36,723 nucleotides of DNA from Nocardia sp. (lineage in GTDB: Bacteria > Actinomycetota > Actinomycetes > Mycobacteriales > Mycobacteriaceae): NCBI RefSeq assembly GCF_025465275.1, contig NZ_JAODNK010000158.1:1-36723 (forward strand), read 5' to 3'. Shown here piece after piece: positions 7,830 to 16,397 of the stretch (the stretch's first letter is position 1; every line of letters begins with the position of its first letter). The notes below the pieces were generated by a model. That model worked only from the letters and a program-made list of their open reading frames with translations. It ran no database searches and was not told where the DNA came from. A program made the translations under genes and the position numbers.

Positions 7830-9134
7830 ATGCGTATAAGTGCGTTATTCCGCACGGCCACGCTCGGCATGGCCGCGGCGATCGGGCTCGCACTCGCGAG
7901 CGCCGGTCCCGCCACCGCGAGCGATGTGGACCGCTACCTCGACCTTCCGCTCACCAACCGGGATGCGGCGCAGGCGCCGGGCGGCGTAAATGCCGCCCTG
8001 CCCTATGACCGCGCAGAACTCGGCAGGCTCCTCGATGAGGCTCGTGCCCAAGGCATTTCGCCGACGCGGTATGCCGCCCTGCTGTACCAGTACTGGCTGG
8101 TCGACGCGACCGGCAAGGCCGGAATCGATTTGGCCGCTTGGAATCCGCGCACCGGAGTGCAGGCCAATCGCGACAATCTGATCAAGTCCTACCGCTACTA
8201 CGAGGACCTGCAGCTCGCGCATCGCGAATTGCAGTGGGCCGGAATGGGTGGTCAGGTCGGCGCCGATTTCGGCGGCGGGCTCATCGATTTCGAGCTGATG
8301 GGCTCGGATATCTATGGCCTGCCGGGGCTTTCGGAGTCGGCCCGCTCCGTAATGGGCGCGGTGCAACGGGCGGCCGGGCCGGATGCGGTGGCACAGCTGC
8401 CCAGCGGTCTGCGCGCGCTGGCTTCCGCCGGTCCGAACATCACGCCCGATGACGTGCGCTACATCATCGGGATGATCCTGGTGATGCAGAAGAACATCTT
8501 CTCGGACCTGATGCCCATGCACGACGCCTACGTCACCGCGGGGCTGCCGGCCCTGGAGGAGCTCCGCGCCGCCGGTCTGTTCGGCGACGACATTCTGGGC
8601 GCCTGGCGTGATGTCGCCTCCGGCGACGCCGATCGCATCGCCGCCGGCAACGGTGTGCTGCTGCGCCGCGAACAGCAGTGGGCCATCGGCCGCCAATGGG
8701 ACGAAGTGCGCTCCTACAAGGGCGATATCGGTGAGGCGATCACCTATGTCAGCGGCGCGGCCGGTTCACCCTCCGTCGCCGGCGTCACTCCGCCGCGTGA
8801 ATTCGATCCGGTGCGCATCCCGTTCACCTCGGCCGACGGTCGCGGCGCCCTGCTGACGCTGCCACTGCCGGAATGGAATTGGGCGGTCCTGGACTCGCGC
8901 TGGGACTACATCACCACCGAACTGCTGCCCAAGTACCGCTTCCAGGTCGAGAACAATTGGCCTGCACTGGAAGCCGCCATGCGCACGCCCTATGCGGTGC
9001 AGATGGAATCGCATCGCCCGCTGCTGAACATTTCGCAGCTGCTCGAATCCGCCGCGCGTCAACTTCAGGTCACCCCGTTGAATGCATCCCCATCGAATAC
9101 GAACCCGACGAATGTGGAAGCGACGGTGCATTGA
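7830..9134 (+). CDS. Secreted protein of unknown function, 434 aa
   Basis: I do not recognise this family. An N-terminal signal peptide (basic start MRISALFR, hydrophobic core about 12-25, then AGPATAS) suggests export with cleavage near residue 31. The mature part has no cysteine, is rich in aromatic and acidic residues, and looks like a mostly helical globular domain; there is no second membrane segment. The C-terminal 25 residues are Asn/Thr/Pro-rich and probably disordered. The lipase-like gene starts 2 bp after the stop, so the two are almost certainly co-transcribed and co-exported. A partner or accessory role for that protein is inference only. Confidence 0.85.
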   Translation: MRISALFRTATLGMAAAIGLALASAGPATASDVDRYLDLPLTNRDAAQAPGGVNAALPYDRAELGRLLDEARAQGISPTRYAALLYQYWLVDATGKAGIDLAAWNPRTGVQANRDNLIKSYRYYEDLQLAHRELQWAGMGGQVGADFGGGLIDFELMGSDIYGLPGLSESARSVMGAVQRAAGPDAVAQLPSGLRALASAGPNITPDDVRYIIGMILVMQKNIFSDLMPMHDAYVTAGLPALEELRAAGLFGDDILGAWRDVASGDADRIAAGNGVLLRREQQWAIGRQWDEVRSYKGDIGEAITYVSGAAGSPSVAGVTPPREFDPVRIPFTSADGRGALLTLPLPEWNWAVLDSRWDYITTELLPKYRFQVENNWPALEAAMRTPYAVQMESHRPLLNISQLLESAARQLQVTPLNASPSNTNPTNVEATVH

Positions 9135-9136
9135 TC

Positions 9137-10462
9137 ATGCGTTGGAAACTGCCCGCACCGCTGCTGGCCGTGGCGCTCATGCTCACCGGGATCGCCACTG
9201 CGGCGGCCGATCCCGTCAATCCGGTGCCCGGACCCGACCGGATCTTCAACGGTTTTGTGATCGGCACCCTGGACACCGCCGAAAACGCCTCGCCGGAAGA
9301 GAAATTCGAGGCGCTGCTCGCGAATGATCCCTTCTACCAGGAGCCTTCGCTCACCGGCGCGGAGCAACCCGGCACCATTCTGAAGTCCAAGCCGGTGGAC
9401 GTGATGTTCCTGGGCGTGAAGCCGCGCACCGTCGAGGCCTACAAGCTGATGTACGTGACCACCGCACCCGACGGTGCCACCCCGGTCATCAGCACCGGCA
9501 TCCTGATGATCCCGAAGGACGGCAAGCCCGCCTCGGAGCGCCGGTTGATCTCCTATCAGGAGGCCAACGACAGCGTCGGCTGGTCCTGTCATCCGAGTAC
9601 GCAGTGGACCGGTGGCGCGCCGCTGGACGGTTCGTCGTGGTCCGCGCTGGGCCCGCTGGCGCTCATGTTCGACAAGGGCTACGCGGTCATGACCTCCGAT
9701 GTCGGCAATGACGCGGATCGCAATCCGCACGGCGTCTTCGTCGGCAGCTATGCCGGCCACGCCCAATTGGACGGCGCGCGTGCGGCTTTGCGCCTGCCCG
9801 AGGCGGGCCTGAGCACGAAGACCCAGATCGGCATGTTCGGAATCGCCGGCGGCGGTGTCGGAGCGGCATTCTCGGCCGAGATGGCCCCGGTCTACGCGCC
9901 GGAGCTGAACATCAAATCGACCGTGCTCGAGGGCATGGTGGTCGATCCGGCCGGCTTCATGCGCGTCACCAGCGGCTCGGTCGGATCCGGTTTCGGACTG
10001 GCGACCCTGCTCGGGCTGGAGCCGTGGTACCCGGAGATGCAGGTGAACGCCAAGCTCAATCCGGCCGGACAGGCGCTGGCGAATTTCTATCGCACCCAGT
10101 GCCAGGTCCCGGCCTACTTCGGCCTGCCTTTCGTGCCGATGGAGGCGCTGTTCAACTCCGGGCGCAATCCCGCCGACGAACCGGATTTCCAGCGCGCCTT
10201 CCAGAACAATGTGCTGGGGCGCAATGGAACACCGAAGTCGAAGATCATGATCTCCTCGTGCGCCAAGGATGATTCGCCGATGTCGCTGGTGCCCGCCAAG
10301 GACGCCCGGGATCTGGCCGGCACCTATCGCTCGCAGGGGACCGACGTCACCTATGCGCCCACGGACTGCAGCATGGAGCGCTTCATCACCGATATGTACG
10401 GATGGGGTGTCGACCTGTTCGGCATGCAGACCATCGACTGGATCGACAACAACTTCGACTGA
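9137..10462 (+). CDS. Secretory lipase-like alpha/beta hydrolase lacking catalytic Ser and His
   Basis: Exported protein of 441 residues from the ATG at 9137; the frame is open further upstream but only inside the preceding gene. The signal peptide ends near TAAADPV (residues 22-28). Overall sequence order matches the secretory lipase family (PF03583-like), including PVISTGILMIP, LISYQEAND and the region after the nucleophile elbow. Where the family has G-x-S-x-G the sequence reads FGIAGGG (234-240), putting Ala237 at the nucleophile position. The acid region DDSPMSLVPA (378-387) remains. After VTYAPTDC (404-411) no histidine follows to the C-terminus, so the catalytic His is also missing. 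It may be a binding protein rather than an enzyme. Confidence 0.8.
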   Translation: MRWKLPAPLLAVALMLTGIATAAADPVNPVPGPDRIFNGFVIGTLDTAENASPEEKFEALLANDPFYQEPSLTGAEQPGTILKSKPVDVMFLGVKPRTVEAYKLMYVTTAPDGATPVISTGILMIPKDGKPASERRLISYQEANDSVGWSCHPSTQWTGGAPLDGSSWSALGPLALMFDKGYAVMTSDVGNDADRNPHGVFVGSYAGHAQLDGARAALRLPEAGLSTKTQIGMFGIAGGGVGAAFSAEMAPVYAPELNIKSTVLEGMVVDPAGFMRVTSGSVGSGFGLATLLGLEPWYPEMQVNAKLNPAGQALANFYRTQCQVPAYFGLPFVPMEALFNSGRNPADEPDFQRAFQNNVLGRNGTPKSKIMISSCAKDDSPMSLVPAKDARDLAGTYRSQGTDVTYAPTDCSMERFITDMYGWGVDLFGMQTIDWIDNNFD

Positions 10463-10475
10463 GAGTGATGCGCTG

Positions 10476-10565
10476 ATGATGGCAATAGTGGATGGCGTGG
10501 TCTACCTGCTCACCTTCGGGCCGCTCGCGGTCGCGAAAATGGCAGCGCAGGCCCTCGGCTTCTGA
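10476..10565 (+). CDS. Possible 29-aa hydrophobic peptide
   Basis: A short frame 13 bp after the lipase-like gene starts with ATGATG and encodes a peptide with one hydrophobic helix (IVDGVVYLLTFGPLAVAKMA). It lies between the lipase-like stop and the terminator hairpin, hence on the same transcript. GAGAGTGATG upstream could act as a weak ribosome site. It is too short to support by coding statistics. Confidence 0.3.
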   Translation: MMAIVDGVVYLLTFGPLAVAKMAAQALGF

Positions 10566-10600
10566 CGCCGATCTCGGTTTCCGATATCGAACTGAATCGG

Positions 10601-10634
10601 CAGTGGCTCCCGACCCTGAGGTCGGGAGCCACTG
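10601..10634. terminator. Perfect 15-bp hairpin between convergent genes
   Basis: CAGTGGCTCCCGACC (10601-10615) pairs perfectly with 10620-10634 around the loop CTGA. It serves the lipase operon on the plus strand and gnd on the minus strand, probably both. There is no T-run on either side. Confidence 0.8.
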
Positions 10635-10658
10635 CCGTGCCACGACTTTCGCCGTGAA

Positions 10659-11687
10659 CTACTGCTTCGGAAGCTCGTGATGCCCGCCGAACGCCTGGCG
10701 CATGGCGGAGAGCACCTTGTCGGAGTAGAGCGATTCACCGCGCGAGGAGAAGCGCTGGAACAGCGCCGCCGACAGCACCGGTGCGGGCACGCCCTCGTCG
10801 ATGGCGGCATCGACGGTCCAGCGACCCTCGCCGGAATCGGAGACGCGGCCGCCGAACGTGTCCAGGTTGGGATCGGCGTAGAGCGCGGCGGCGGTGAGGT
10901 CGAGCAACCAGGAGGCGACCACCGAACCACGCCGCCACACCTCGGTGACCTCGGGGATATCGATGTCGTACTGGTAGAACTCCGGGTTCTCGAGCGGCGT
11001 GACCTCGGCCGAATGCTCCTGGTCCTGCTGGTTGCCGACATTCGCCTTGTGCAGGATGTTCATACCCTCGGAATACGCGGCCATAGCGCCGTATTCGATG
11101 CCGTTGTGCACCATCTTCACGAAGTGACCCGCGCCGGCCGGGCCACAGTGCAGATAGCCTTCCTCGGCGGTGGACGGTGCGCCGGTGCGGCCGGGAGTGC
11201 GCGGTGCGGCGGCGACACCCGGGGCGATGGACTGCAGCAGCGGTTCGAGGTGGGCGACGATCGTGTCCTCGCCGCCGATCATCAGGCAGAAACCGCGGTC
11301 GAGACCGAAAACGCCACCCGAGGTGCCGATATCGACATAGTGAATACCCTTGGGCTGCAGTGCCTTCGCGCGCTTGATGTCCTCGTGGTACCGGCTGTTG
11401 CCGCCGTCGATGACGATATCGCCGGGTTCCAGCAATTCGGCGAGCTGGTCGATGACCCCGCCGGTCGCGCCCGCCGGGATCATCACCCATACGACGCGCG
11501 GGGCTTCCAGCATGGCTATGAATTTCGGCAGCTCCGTGGTGCCGGAGAAGCTGTCGCCGAGCTCGGTGGTGAGTCCGTCGATCTGCGCGGTGTGGCGTTC
11601 GAAGCCGACCGCCGTGTGCCCGTCGCGGACGATGCGGCGCACGATATTGCCACCCATCCGGCCGAGCCCGATCATTCCGAGCTGCAT
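10659..11687 (-). CDS. gnd: 6-phosphogluconate dehydrogenase (decarboxylating), short NAD-type
   Basis: Converts 6-phosphogluconate to ribulose 5-phosphate and CO2 in the pentose phosphate pathway. The 342-residue length matches the short class that usually prefers NAD+ (such as M. tuberculosis Gnd2), not the 470-residue NADP+ class. The N-terminal Rossmann motif GLGRMGGN starts at residue 7. IDGGNS, GTSGGVFGL and the catalytic stretch HFVKMVHNGIEYG (Lys and neighbouring His/Asn) are present. The C-terminal helical domain is complete and ends GGHHELPKQ. It is a single-gene unit convergent with the lipase operon; GGAG-like sequence precedes the ATG. Confidence 0.93.
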   Translation of the reverse strand: MQLGMIGLGRMGGNIVRRIVRDGHTAVGFERHTAQIDGLTTELGDSFSGTTELPKFIAMLEAPRVVWVMIPAGATGGVIDQLAELLEPGDIVIDGGNSRYHEDIKRAKALQPKGIHYVDIGTSGGVFGLDRGFCLMIGGEDTIVAHLEPLLQSIAPGVAAAPRTPGRTGAPSTAEEGYLHCGPAGAGHFVKMVHNGIEYGAMAAYSEGMNILHKANVGNQQDQEHSAEVTPLENPEFYQYDIDIPEVTEVWRRGSVVASWLLDLTAAALYADPNLDTFGGRVSDSGEGRWTVDAAIDEGVPAPVLSAALFQRFSSRGESLYSDKVLSAMRQAFGGHHELPKQ

Positions 11688-11873
11688 CTCGTCTCCTGGA
11701 GTCGTCCCGAGGCCCGGTCTGCCCCGAGCTCTGCGTGGCTGCGTGTGATGGCGCCGGGTGTAAGGCGCTATCTGGCTATGTCTCGATTGTCCCAGTCGAG
11801 GTTGCCGAGAATTTTTTCCGGTCTTGTGGGCAAGGTATGTAACGCCTCTGAGCAGGCGTCGATAGACGGGGTG

Positions 11874-11925
11874 GCTCCGTGCTGTTGCCAGACCCCCGAC
11901 CCGGCAACCGCACGGAGCTTCTTTT
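11874..11925 (+). terminator. Strong intrinsic hairpin upstream of vanW-family gene (attenuator or small-RNA terminator)
   Basis: GCTCCGTGC (11874-11882) pairs with 11910-11918. After a 2-nt internal bulge, TTGCC pairs with GGCAA. The loop is AGACCCCCGACCC, and the hairpin is followed at once by TTCTTTTTG. This is the best rho-independent terminator shape in the window, yet no plus-strand gene lies upstream. It sits 57 bp before the vanW-family start, so it either attenuates that gene or ends a small RNA starting near 11848 (possible -10 TATGTA near 11836). The remaining bases of 11688-11981 show no gene. Confidence 0.6.
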
Positions 11926-11981
11926 TGTCCTTATTCTATGTTGCGAGAAGATAGCTATTTCCTCGCCTGGAAGGATTTTTT

Positions 11982-13646
11982 GTGTTCACAGCCCGCAGGG
12001 TTGGTATTGCTGCAGGTGTGCTGATGGCCGTGGGCGGTATTGCCTTCGCCGTGGACTGGTCACTGTCGTCCGGACAGGTGCCGCGCGGCGTGCAGGTTGC
12101 CGGAATCGATATCGGCGGACAGGATCGGTCGCAGGCGCAGACCCGGCTGGAAACCACTTTGAATCCGCGTGCCGTACAACCACTCACGGTCACGATCGGT
12201 GACGTGCGGACCACCCTGGTACCGCACGACGCCGGTCTGTCGCTGGATTGGGACGAGACCTGGGATCGTATCGGCGGCCAGCCCGTGAACCCCTTCACCC
12301 GGCTGCGGTCGTTCTTCGGGACCCGAAAGGTGGAGCCCGCCACCGTGATCGGCGATGCCGCCATGGCCAGGCAGTTGAACGTGCTGCGCGCTCACGACCG
12401 GCAGCCCGTCGAAGGCGGCATCGTCTTCGAGCAGGACAGGCCGGTGCCGGTGCGGCCCGTGCCCGGTCGAGTACTCGATGTGCCCGCCGCCCGGACCGCG
12501 CTGGCCGAACACTGGGCCGACGGTTCCGTACTGGCCCTGCCCGTCACCGAGACCCCGGCGCGAGTATCCGCAGCGGCAGTGGACAAGGCGCTGCGCGAGA
12601 TCGCGCAGCCCGCGGTTCGCGGCCCGATCACCTTTACCGGCAAGGGTGGTGATGCCGTCCTGGAGCCCGCGCTGCTCGCCGCCGCACTCTCCTTCCACCC
12701 GAACGACCAGGGCGCACTCGCCGTCTCGTACAACAGCGACGCCTTGGTCGCTGTGCTCGAACCGCAATTGAAGTCCACCGAGGTGGCGCCGAAGGACGCG
12801 ACCTTCGCGCTGTCCGGCAGCCGGGCGTCCGTGGTGCCCGCCGTGGTGGGCGAGACCATCAAGTGGGACAAGACCTTCGAAGGGCTGCCCGCACTGCTGG
12901 TTGCGCCCGGCGACCGGGCCGAGGCCGTCGTCTACGAACCGGCGCAGCCGGCACTGCCCACCGCTGATGCCGAGAAACTCGGTGTCATCCAGGTGATCGG
13001 CTCGTTCACCACCGGCGGATTCAGCGGGCCCTCGGGCGTGAATATCCGCACCGTGGCCCGCAAGGTCGACGGCGCGCTGGTGCGGCCCGGAGATACCTTC
13101 TCGCTCAATGACTTCACCGGTACCCGCGGCGTCGAACAGGGCTATGTGGAGTCCGGCATCATCAATAACGGCCGGCCCGATGTGGCGGTCGGCGGCGGCA
13201 TCAGCCAATTCGCCACCACCCTCTACAACGCGGCGTATTTCGCCGGTCTCGAGGACGCGGGCCATACCGAGCACAGCTACTACATCTCCCGCTATCCCGC
13301 CGCCCGTGAGGCTACGGTCTTCGACGGCGCCATCGACCTGAAGTTCCGCAACAACACCCCCTACGGCGTCTACATCGAAACCCTCGCCGGCGGTTCCGAG
13401 CTGACGGTCCGCATGTGGAGCACCAAAACCGTTGAGGTCGAATCGATCACCGGTGACCGCACGAAGCCGACGGAACCGAAGACGGTCACTCTCCCCAAGG
13501 GCAAGAACTGCATCGCCTCCGACGGCGCACCGGGTTTCACCACCTCCGATACCCGGGTGATCCGCGCCGCCGATACCGGTAGGGAGATCTACCGTCACAC
13601 GCGCACGGTGAAGTACGACCCCATTCCGGTCGTCACCTGCGAGTAG
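11982..13646 (+). CDS. VanW-family cell-wall-associated protein with peptidoglycan-binding-like repeats
   Basis: Protein of 554 residues anchored by an N-terminal membrane segment (about 7-25) with the rest outside. The region 30-330 contains two related halves resembling the YoaR/PG_binding_4 domains (LxPxDAGLSLD; later SFHPNDQGAL). The VanW domain spans about 335-480, with SFTTGG, NIRTVARKVDGALVRPGDTF, GGGISQFATTLYNAAYFAGL and FRNNTPYGVYI. A Cys at each end of the last 45 residues may form a disulphide. The GTG start has AAGGA six bases upstream. Function in the family is poorly defined; a role in envelope or glycopeptide response is suggested by name only. A hairpin just upstream may attenuate it. 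Confidence 0.88.
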   Translation: MFTARRVGIAAGVLMAVGGIAFAVDWSLSSGQVPRGVQVAGIDIGGQDRSQAQTRLETTLNPRAVQPLTVTIGDVRTTLVPHDAGLSLDWDETWDRIGGQPVNPFTRLRSFFGTRKVEPATVIGDAAMARQLNVLRAHDRQPVEGGIVFEQDRPVPVRPVPGRVLDVPAARTALAEHWADGSVLALPVTETPARVSAAAVDKALREIAQPAVRGPITFTGKGGDAVLEPALLAAALSFHPNDQGALAVSYNSDALVAVLEPQLKSTEVAPKDATFALSGSRASVVPAVVGETIKWDKTFEGLPALLVAPGDRAEAVVYEPAQPALPTADAEKLGVIQVIGSFTTGGFSGPSGVNIRTVARKVDGALVRPGDTFSLNDFTGTRGVEQGYVESGIINNGRPDVAVGGGISQFATTLYNAAYFAGLEDAGHTEHSYYISRYPAAREATVFDGAIDLKFRNNTPYGVYIETLAGGSELTVRMWSTKTVEVESITGDRTKPTEPKTVTLPKGKNCIASDGAPGFTTSDTRVIRAADTGREIYRHTRTVKYDPIPVVTCE

Positions 13647-13647
13647 A

Positions 13648-14049
13648 TCAGGGATAGACGGCGATCTCGATGAGATTCCCGTCGAGGTCGCGGCAGTAGT
13701 GCGACACCATCTCGCCGAGTGCGCCGATCTTGGTCACCGGCCCGTTGGTGATCTCGACCCCGCACGAAATCAGGTGTGCGCGGACCTGTTCCGGCGTGAG
13801 GGTGGTGATGAAGCAGAGGTCTTCGGACCCGGCCGCTTCGACCGCGCCCGTGGTCCATTCCGGGTCCAGATCGAGTGCGCCGAGCGGTCTCAGATTGATC
13901 TTCTGAGTGCCGAAGGCCAGTGCGGTGCGGCCGCGCGGGCCGAATTTCTCGACCCGCATGCCGAGCACCTGTTCGTACCAGGCGGCGGTGGCCGCGACGT
14001 CGCGGCAATTGAGGACGATGTGATCGAAACGTTCCACCGAAAGTCCCAT
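13648..14049 (-). CDS. VOC-family (glyoxalase/bleomycin-resistance fold) protein
   Basis: Small single-domain protein of 133 residues from the ATG at 14049. It has the betaalphabetabetabeta pattern of the vicinal-oxygen-chelate family: FDHIVLNCRDVAATAAWYEQVLGM, then SEDLCFIT, and finally CRDLDGNLIEIAVYP. His10 and Glu128 sit where metal ligands usually lie. The ATG is very close to its GAAGG, so the GTG four codons later (VERFDHIV) is a possible start; a longer upstream frame is Arg/Ser-rich and unlikely. It is convergent with the VanW-family gene with 1 bp between stops. The substrate is unknown. Confidence 0.85.
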   Translation of the reverse strand: MGLSVERFDHIVLNCRDVAATAAWYEQVLGMRVEKFGPRGRTALAFGTQKINLRPLGALDLDPEWTTGAVEAAGSEDLCFITTLTPEQVRAHLISCGVEITNGPVTKIGALGEMVSHYCRDLDGNLIEIAVYP

Positions 14050-14148
14050 ACCTTCAGACGTTACTCCGGCGATCCGGCTACGGCACAGGGACTTTCGTGG
14101 TGATCTGCCCGACGAAACAGGCAAATTTCCGAGCTGCTCCGGAAACAG

Positions 14149-14179
14149 CAGAGCGGCCCGGATAATCCGGGCCGCTCTG
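14149..14179 (-). terminator. Terminator hairpin of fadE5
   Basis: CAGAGCGGCCCGGA (14149-14162) pairs perfectly with 14166-14179 around TAA. It starts 34 bp after the fadE5 stop, and TGCTGTTTCC follows the stem on the minus strand. Confidence 0.8.
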
Positions 14180-14212
14180 TGTTTTCCGGTATGGAAAGTG
14201 GTGTGCGCGTTC

Positions 14213-16039
14213 TTAGAACGCGGCCTCGTCGAGCTCCATGATGTCGTTGTCGAGGTTCGACAGCACGGTGCGGGTGGAGGTCAGCTCGGGCAGGATATTG
14301 CGCGCGAAGAACTGCGCGGTCGCGATCTTGCCGGTGTAGAACGCCTCGGTGGAGCCGTTATCGAGGGCCTTGATGGCGATTTCGGCCTGCTGCAGCAGCT
14401 GCCAGCCGATGAGCAGGTCGCCGACGGACATCAGGAAGCGGACGCTGCCCAGGCCGACCTTGTAGAGCTCCTTCGGGTCCTGCTGGGCGCCCATCAGGTG
14501 CCCGGTCAGGGTGGCGGCCATGCCCTGCACATCTTCGAGGGCGGTGGCGAGCAGCTTGCGCTCGGCCTTCAGGCGGCCGTTGCCACCCTCACGCTCGATG
14601 AACTTCTGCACCTGGCCGGCCACGTGGGCCAGCGCCACACCGCGATCGCGGGCGATCTTGCGGAAGAAGAAGTCCTGCGCCTGGATGGCGGTGGTGCCCT
14701 CGTACAGCGAGTCGATCTTGGCGTCGCGAATGTACTGCTCGATCGGGTAGTCCTGCAGGAAGCCGGAGCCACCGAAGGTCTGCAGCGATTCGGTCAGGTA
14801 CTGGTAGGCCCGCTCGGAGCCGACACCCTTGACGATCGGCAGCAGCAGGTCGTTGACGCGGAACGCCAGTTCCTTGTCGGCGCCCGAAACCAGCTGCGCG
14901 ACATCCTCGTTCTGGTGCGCGGCGGTGTAGAGGTAGATGGCGCGCAGGCCCTCGGCGTACGCCTTCTGGGTGGCCAGCGAGCGACGCACATCCGGGTGGT
15001 GCGTGATGGTGACGCGCGGGGCGGCCTTATCGGTCATCTGGGTCAGGTCAGCGCCCTGCACGCGGATCTTGGCGTACTCCAGCGCATTCAGGTAACCGGT
15101 CGACAGGGTGGCGATGGCCTTGGTGCCCACCATCATTCGAGCGTTCTCGATGACGTCGAACATCTGCGCGATGCCGTTGTGGACCTCGCCGACCAGCCAG
15201 CCCTTGGCGGGCACGCCGTGGCCGCCGAAGGTGACCTCACAGGTGGCCGAAACCTTGATGCCCATCTTGTGCTCGACATTGGTGACGAACACGCCGTTGC
15301 GCTCACCGAGGGTGTCGGTGTCGAAGTCGAAGTGGAACTTCGGTACGTAGAACAGCGACAGGCCCTTGGTGCCCGGTCCGGCGCCCTCGGGGCGAGCCAG
15401 CACCAGGTGCATGATGTTCTCGAAGAGGTCGTCGGAGTCGCCCGAGGTGATGAAGCGTTTGACGCCCTCGATGTGCCAGGTGCCGTCTTCCTGCTGCACG
15501 GCCTTGGTGCGACCGGCGCCGACATCGGAGCCGGCGTCCGGCTCGGTCAGCACCATGGTGGCGCCCCAGTTGCGGTCGGCGATCTTCTGAGCCCACTTCT
15601 TCTGCTCGTCGGTGCCGTTGTTGTAGAAGACCTGCGCGAAACCCGCACCGGCGGCGTACATCTGAGCCGGCGGGTTGGCGCCGAGGATCATTTCGCCGAG
15701 TGCCCAGGTGAGCGCGCTTGGGGCGCCGAGGCCGCCGAGCTCCTCACGGACGCCGACCTTGGCCCACTCGCCGTCCTGCAGGGCGCGGTAGGACTTCTTG
15801 AAGGACTCGGGGAGAGTGACGGTGTGCGTCTCGGGATCGAACGTGGGCGGGTTGCGGTCGCCGTCGACGAACGAGTCGGCGAGCGGGCCTTCGGCCAGAC
15901 GCTTGACCTCGGCGAGCATTTCGCGCGCGGTATCGGTGTCGAGGTCGCCGTAGGCGCCGCTGTCCAGCAGGGTGCCCAGGCCGAGTACCTCGAAGAGGTT
16001 GAACTCGAGGTCGCGCACGTTGGCTTTGTAGTGACCCAT
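14213..16039 (-). CDS. fadE5: Acyl-CoA dehydrogenase FadE5
   Basis: FAD-dependent oxidation of acyl-CoA to trans-2-enoyl-CoA, the first step of beta-oxidation. At 608 residues it belongs to the long class with an extra C-terminal helical domain, near the 611 of M. tuberculosis FadE5. The flavin/substrate motif TMVLTEPDAGSD is at 161-172. The catalytic base is Glu447 in LYEGTTAIQ, and QTFGGSGF (430-437) is also present. The N-terminus MGHYKANVRDLEFNLFE is typical. GGAG lies 15 bases before the ATG, a long spacing, but no better start is in frame. It is transcribed alone; related operator half-sites lie about 120 bp upstream. A long open frame runs antisense (14198-16063) but is a codon-bias artefact. 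Confidence 0.95.
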   Translation of the reverse strand: MGHYKANVRDLEFNLFEVLGLGTLLDSGAYGDLDTDTAREMLAEVKRLAEGPLADSFVDGDRNPPTFDPETHTVTLPESFKKSYRALQDGEWAKVGVREELGGLGAPSALTWALGEMILGANPPAQMYAAGAGFAQVFYNNGTDEQKKWAQKIADRNWGATMVLTEPDAGSDVGAGRTKAVQQEDGTWHIEGVKRFITSGDSDDLFENIMHLVLARPEGAGPGTKGLSLFYVPKFHFDFDTDTLGERNGVFVTNVEHKMGIKVSATCEVTFGGHGVPAKGWLVGEVHNGIAQMFDVIENARMMVGTKAIATLSTGYLNALEYAKIRVQGADLTQMTDKAAPRVTITHHPDVRRSLATQKAYAEGLRAIYLYTAAHQNEDVAQLVSGADKELAFRVNDLLLPIVKGVGSERAYQYLTESLQTFGGSGFLQDYPIEQYIRDAKIDSLYEGTTAIQAQDFFFRKIARDRGVALAHVAGQVQKFIEREGGNGRLKAERKLLATALEDVQGMAATLTGHLMGAQQDPKELYKVGLGSVRFLMSVGDLLIGWQLLQQAEIAIKALDNGSTEAFYTGKIATAQFFARNILPELTSTRTVLSNLDNDIMELDEAAF

Positions 16040-16139
16040 GGTCGTCGACTCACTCTCCGTTGAGATGGGTGCGGTTCGGTTTGCCCGTTCCCGCCCGTTA
16101 GGCCCTCGATAGACACCGTAAAACAGCAGTTCTACTGAC

Positions 16140-16173
16140 GGGTAACTTAAGTGCCATGTTACCCACGGGTAAG
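16140..16173. promoter_or_regulatory. Operator-like half-sites upstream of fadE5
   Basis: TTACCCACGGGTAA (16159-16172) has 6-bp arms around AC, the same layout as the core of the fadA2/fabG4 operator (TTACTC-TG-GAGTAA). A further GGGTAA at 16140-16145 makes an inverted repeat with GTTACCC (16158-16164). This lies in the 358-bp gap 16040-16397 between fadE5 and a divergent hydrolase gene. I see no gene in the rest of that gap. Confidence 0.6.
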
Positions 16174-16397
16174 GGACTCGCCAAGATGATCTCGCCCAAT
16201 GTGACCAGAAGCACCCGCGCCGCTCATGCGTACATTCGGGACGGATGGGCGGTAGGCCCGTCAGCGCTCGTCAGGGCTGTGCTTTACAGCGTCCAGTAGG
16301 CGCAGATGCCGAGTGCGCCGCACGCGAGTGGTACCGACCGGAACAACGAGGCGGTGTGCCGCACCGGTGCGGGCCGGATCGCTGGTTAGCGTGTGCT

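Noticed and set aside
14198..16063. Open frame of 621 codons antisense to fadE5
   Set aside because: It mirrors fadE5 codon structure, is Gly/Val/Leu/Asp-rich, and has no recognisable domain, while fadE5 has full motifs.
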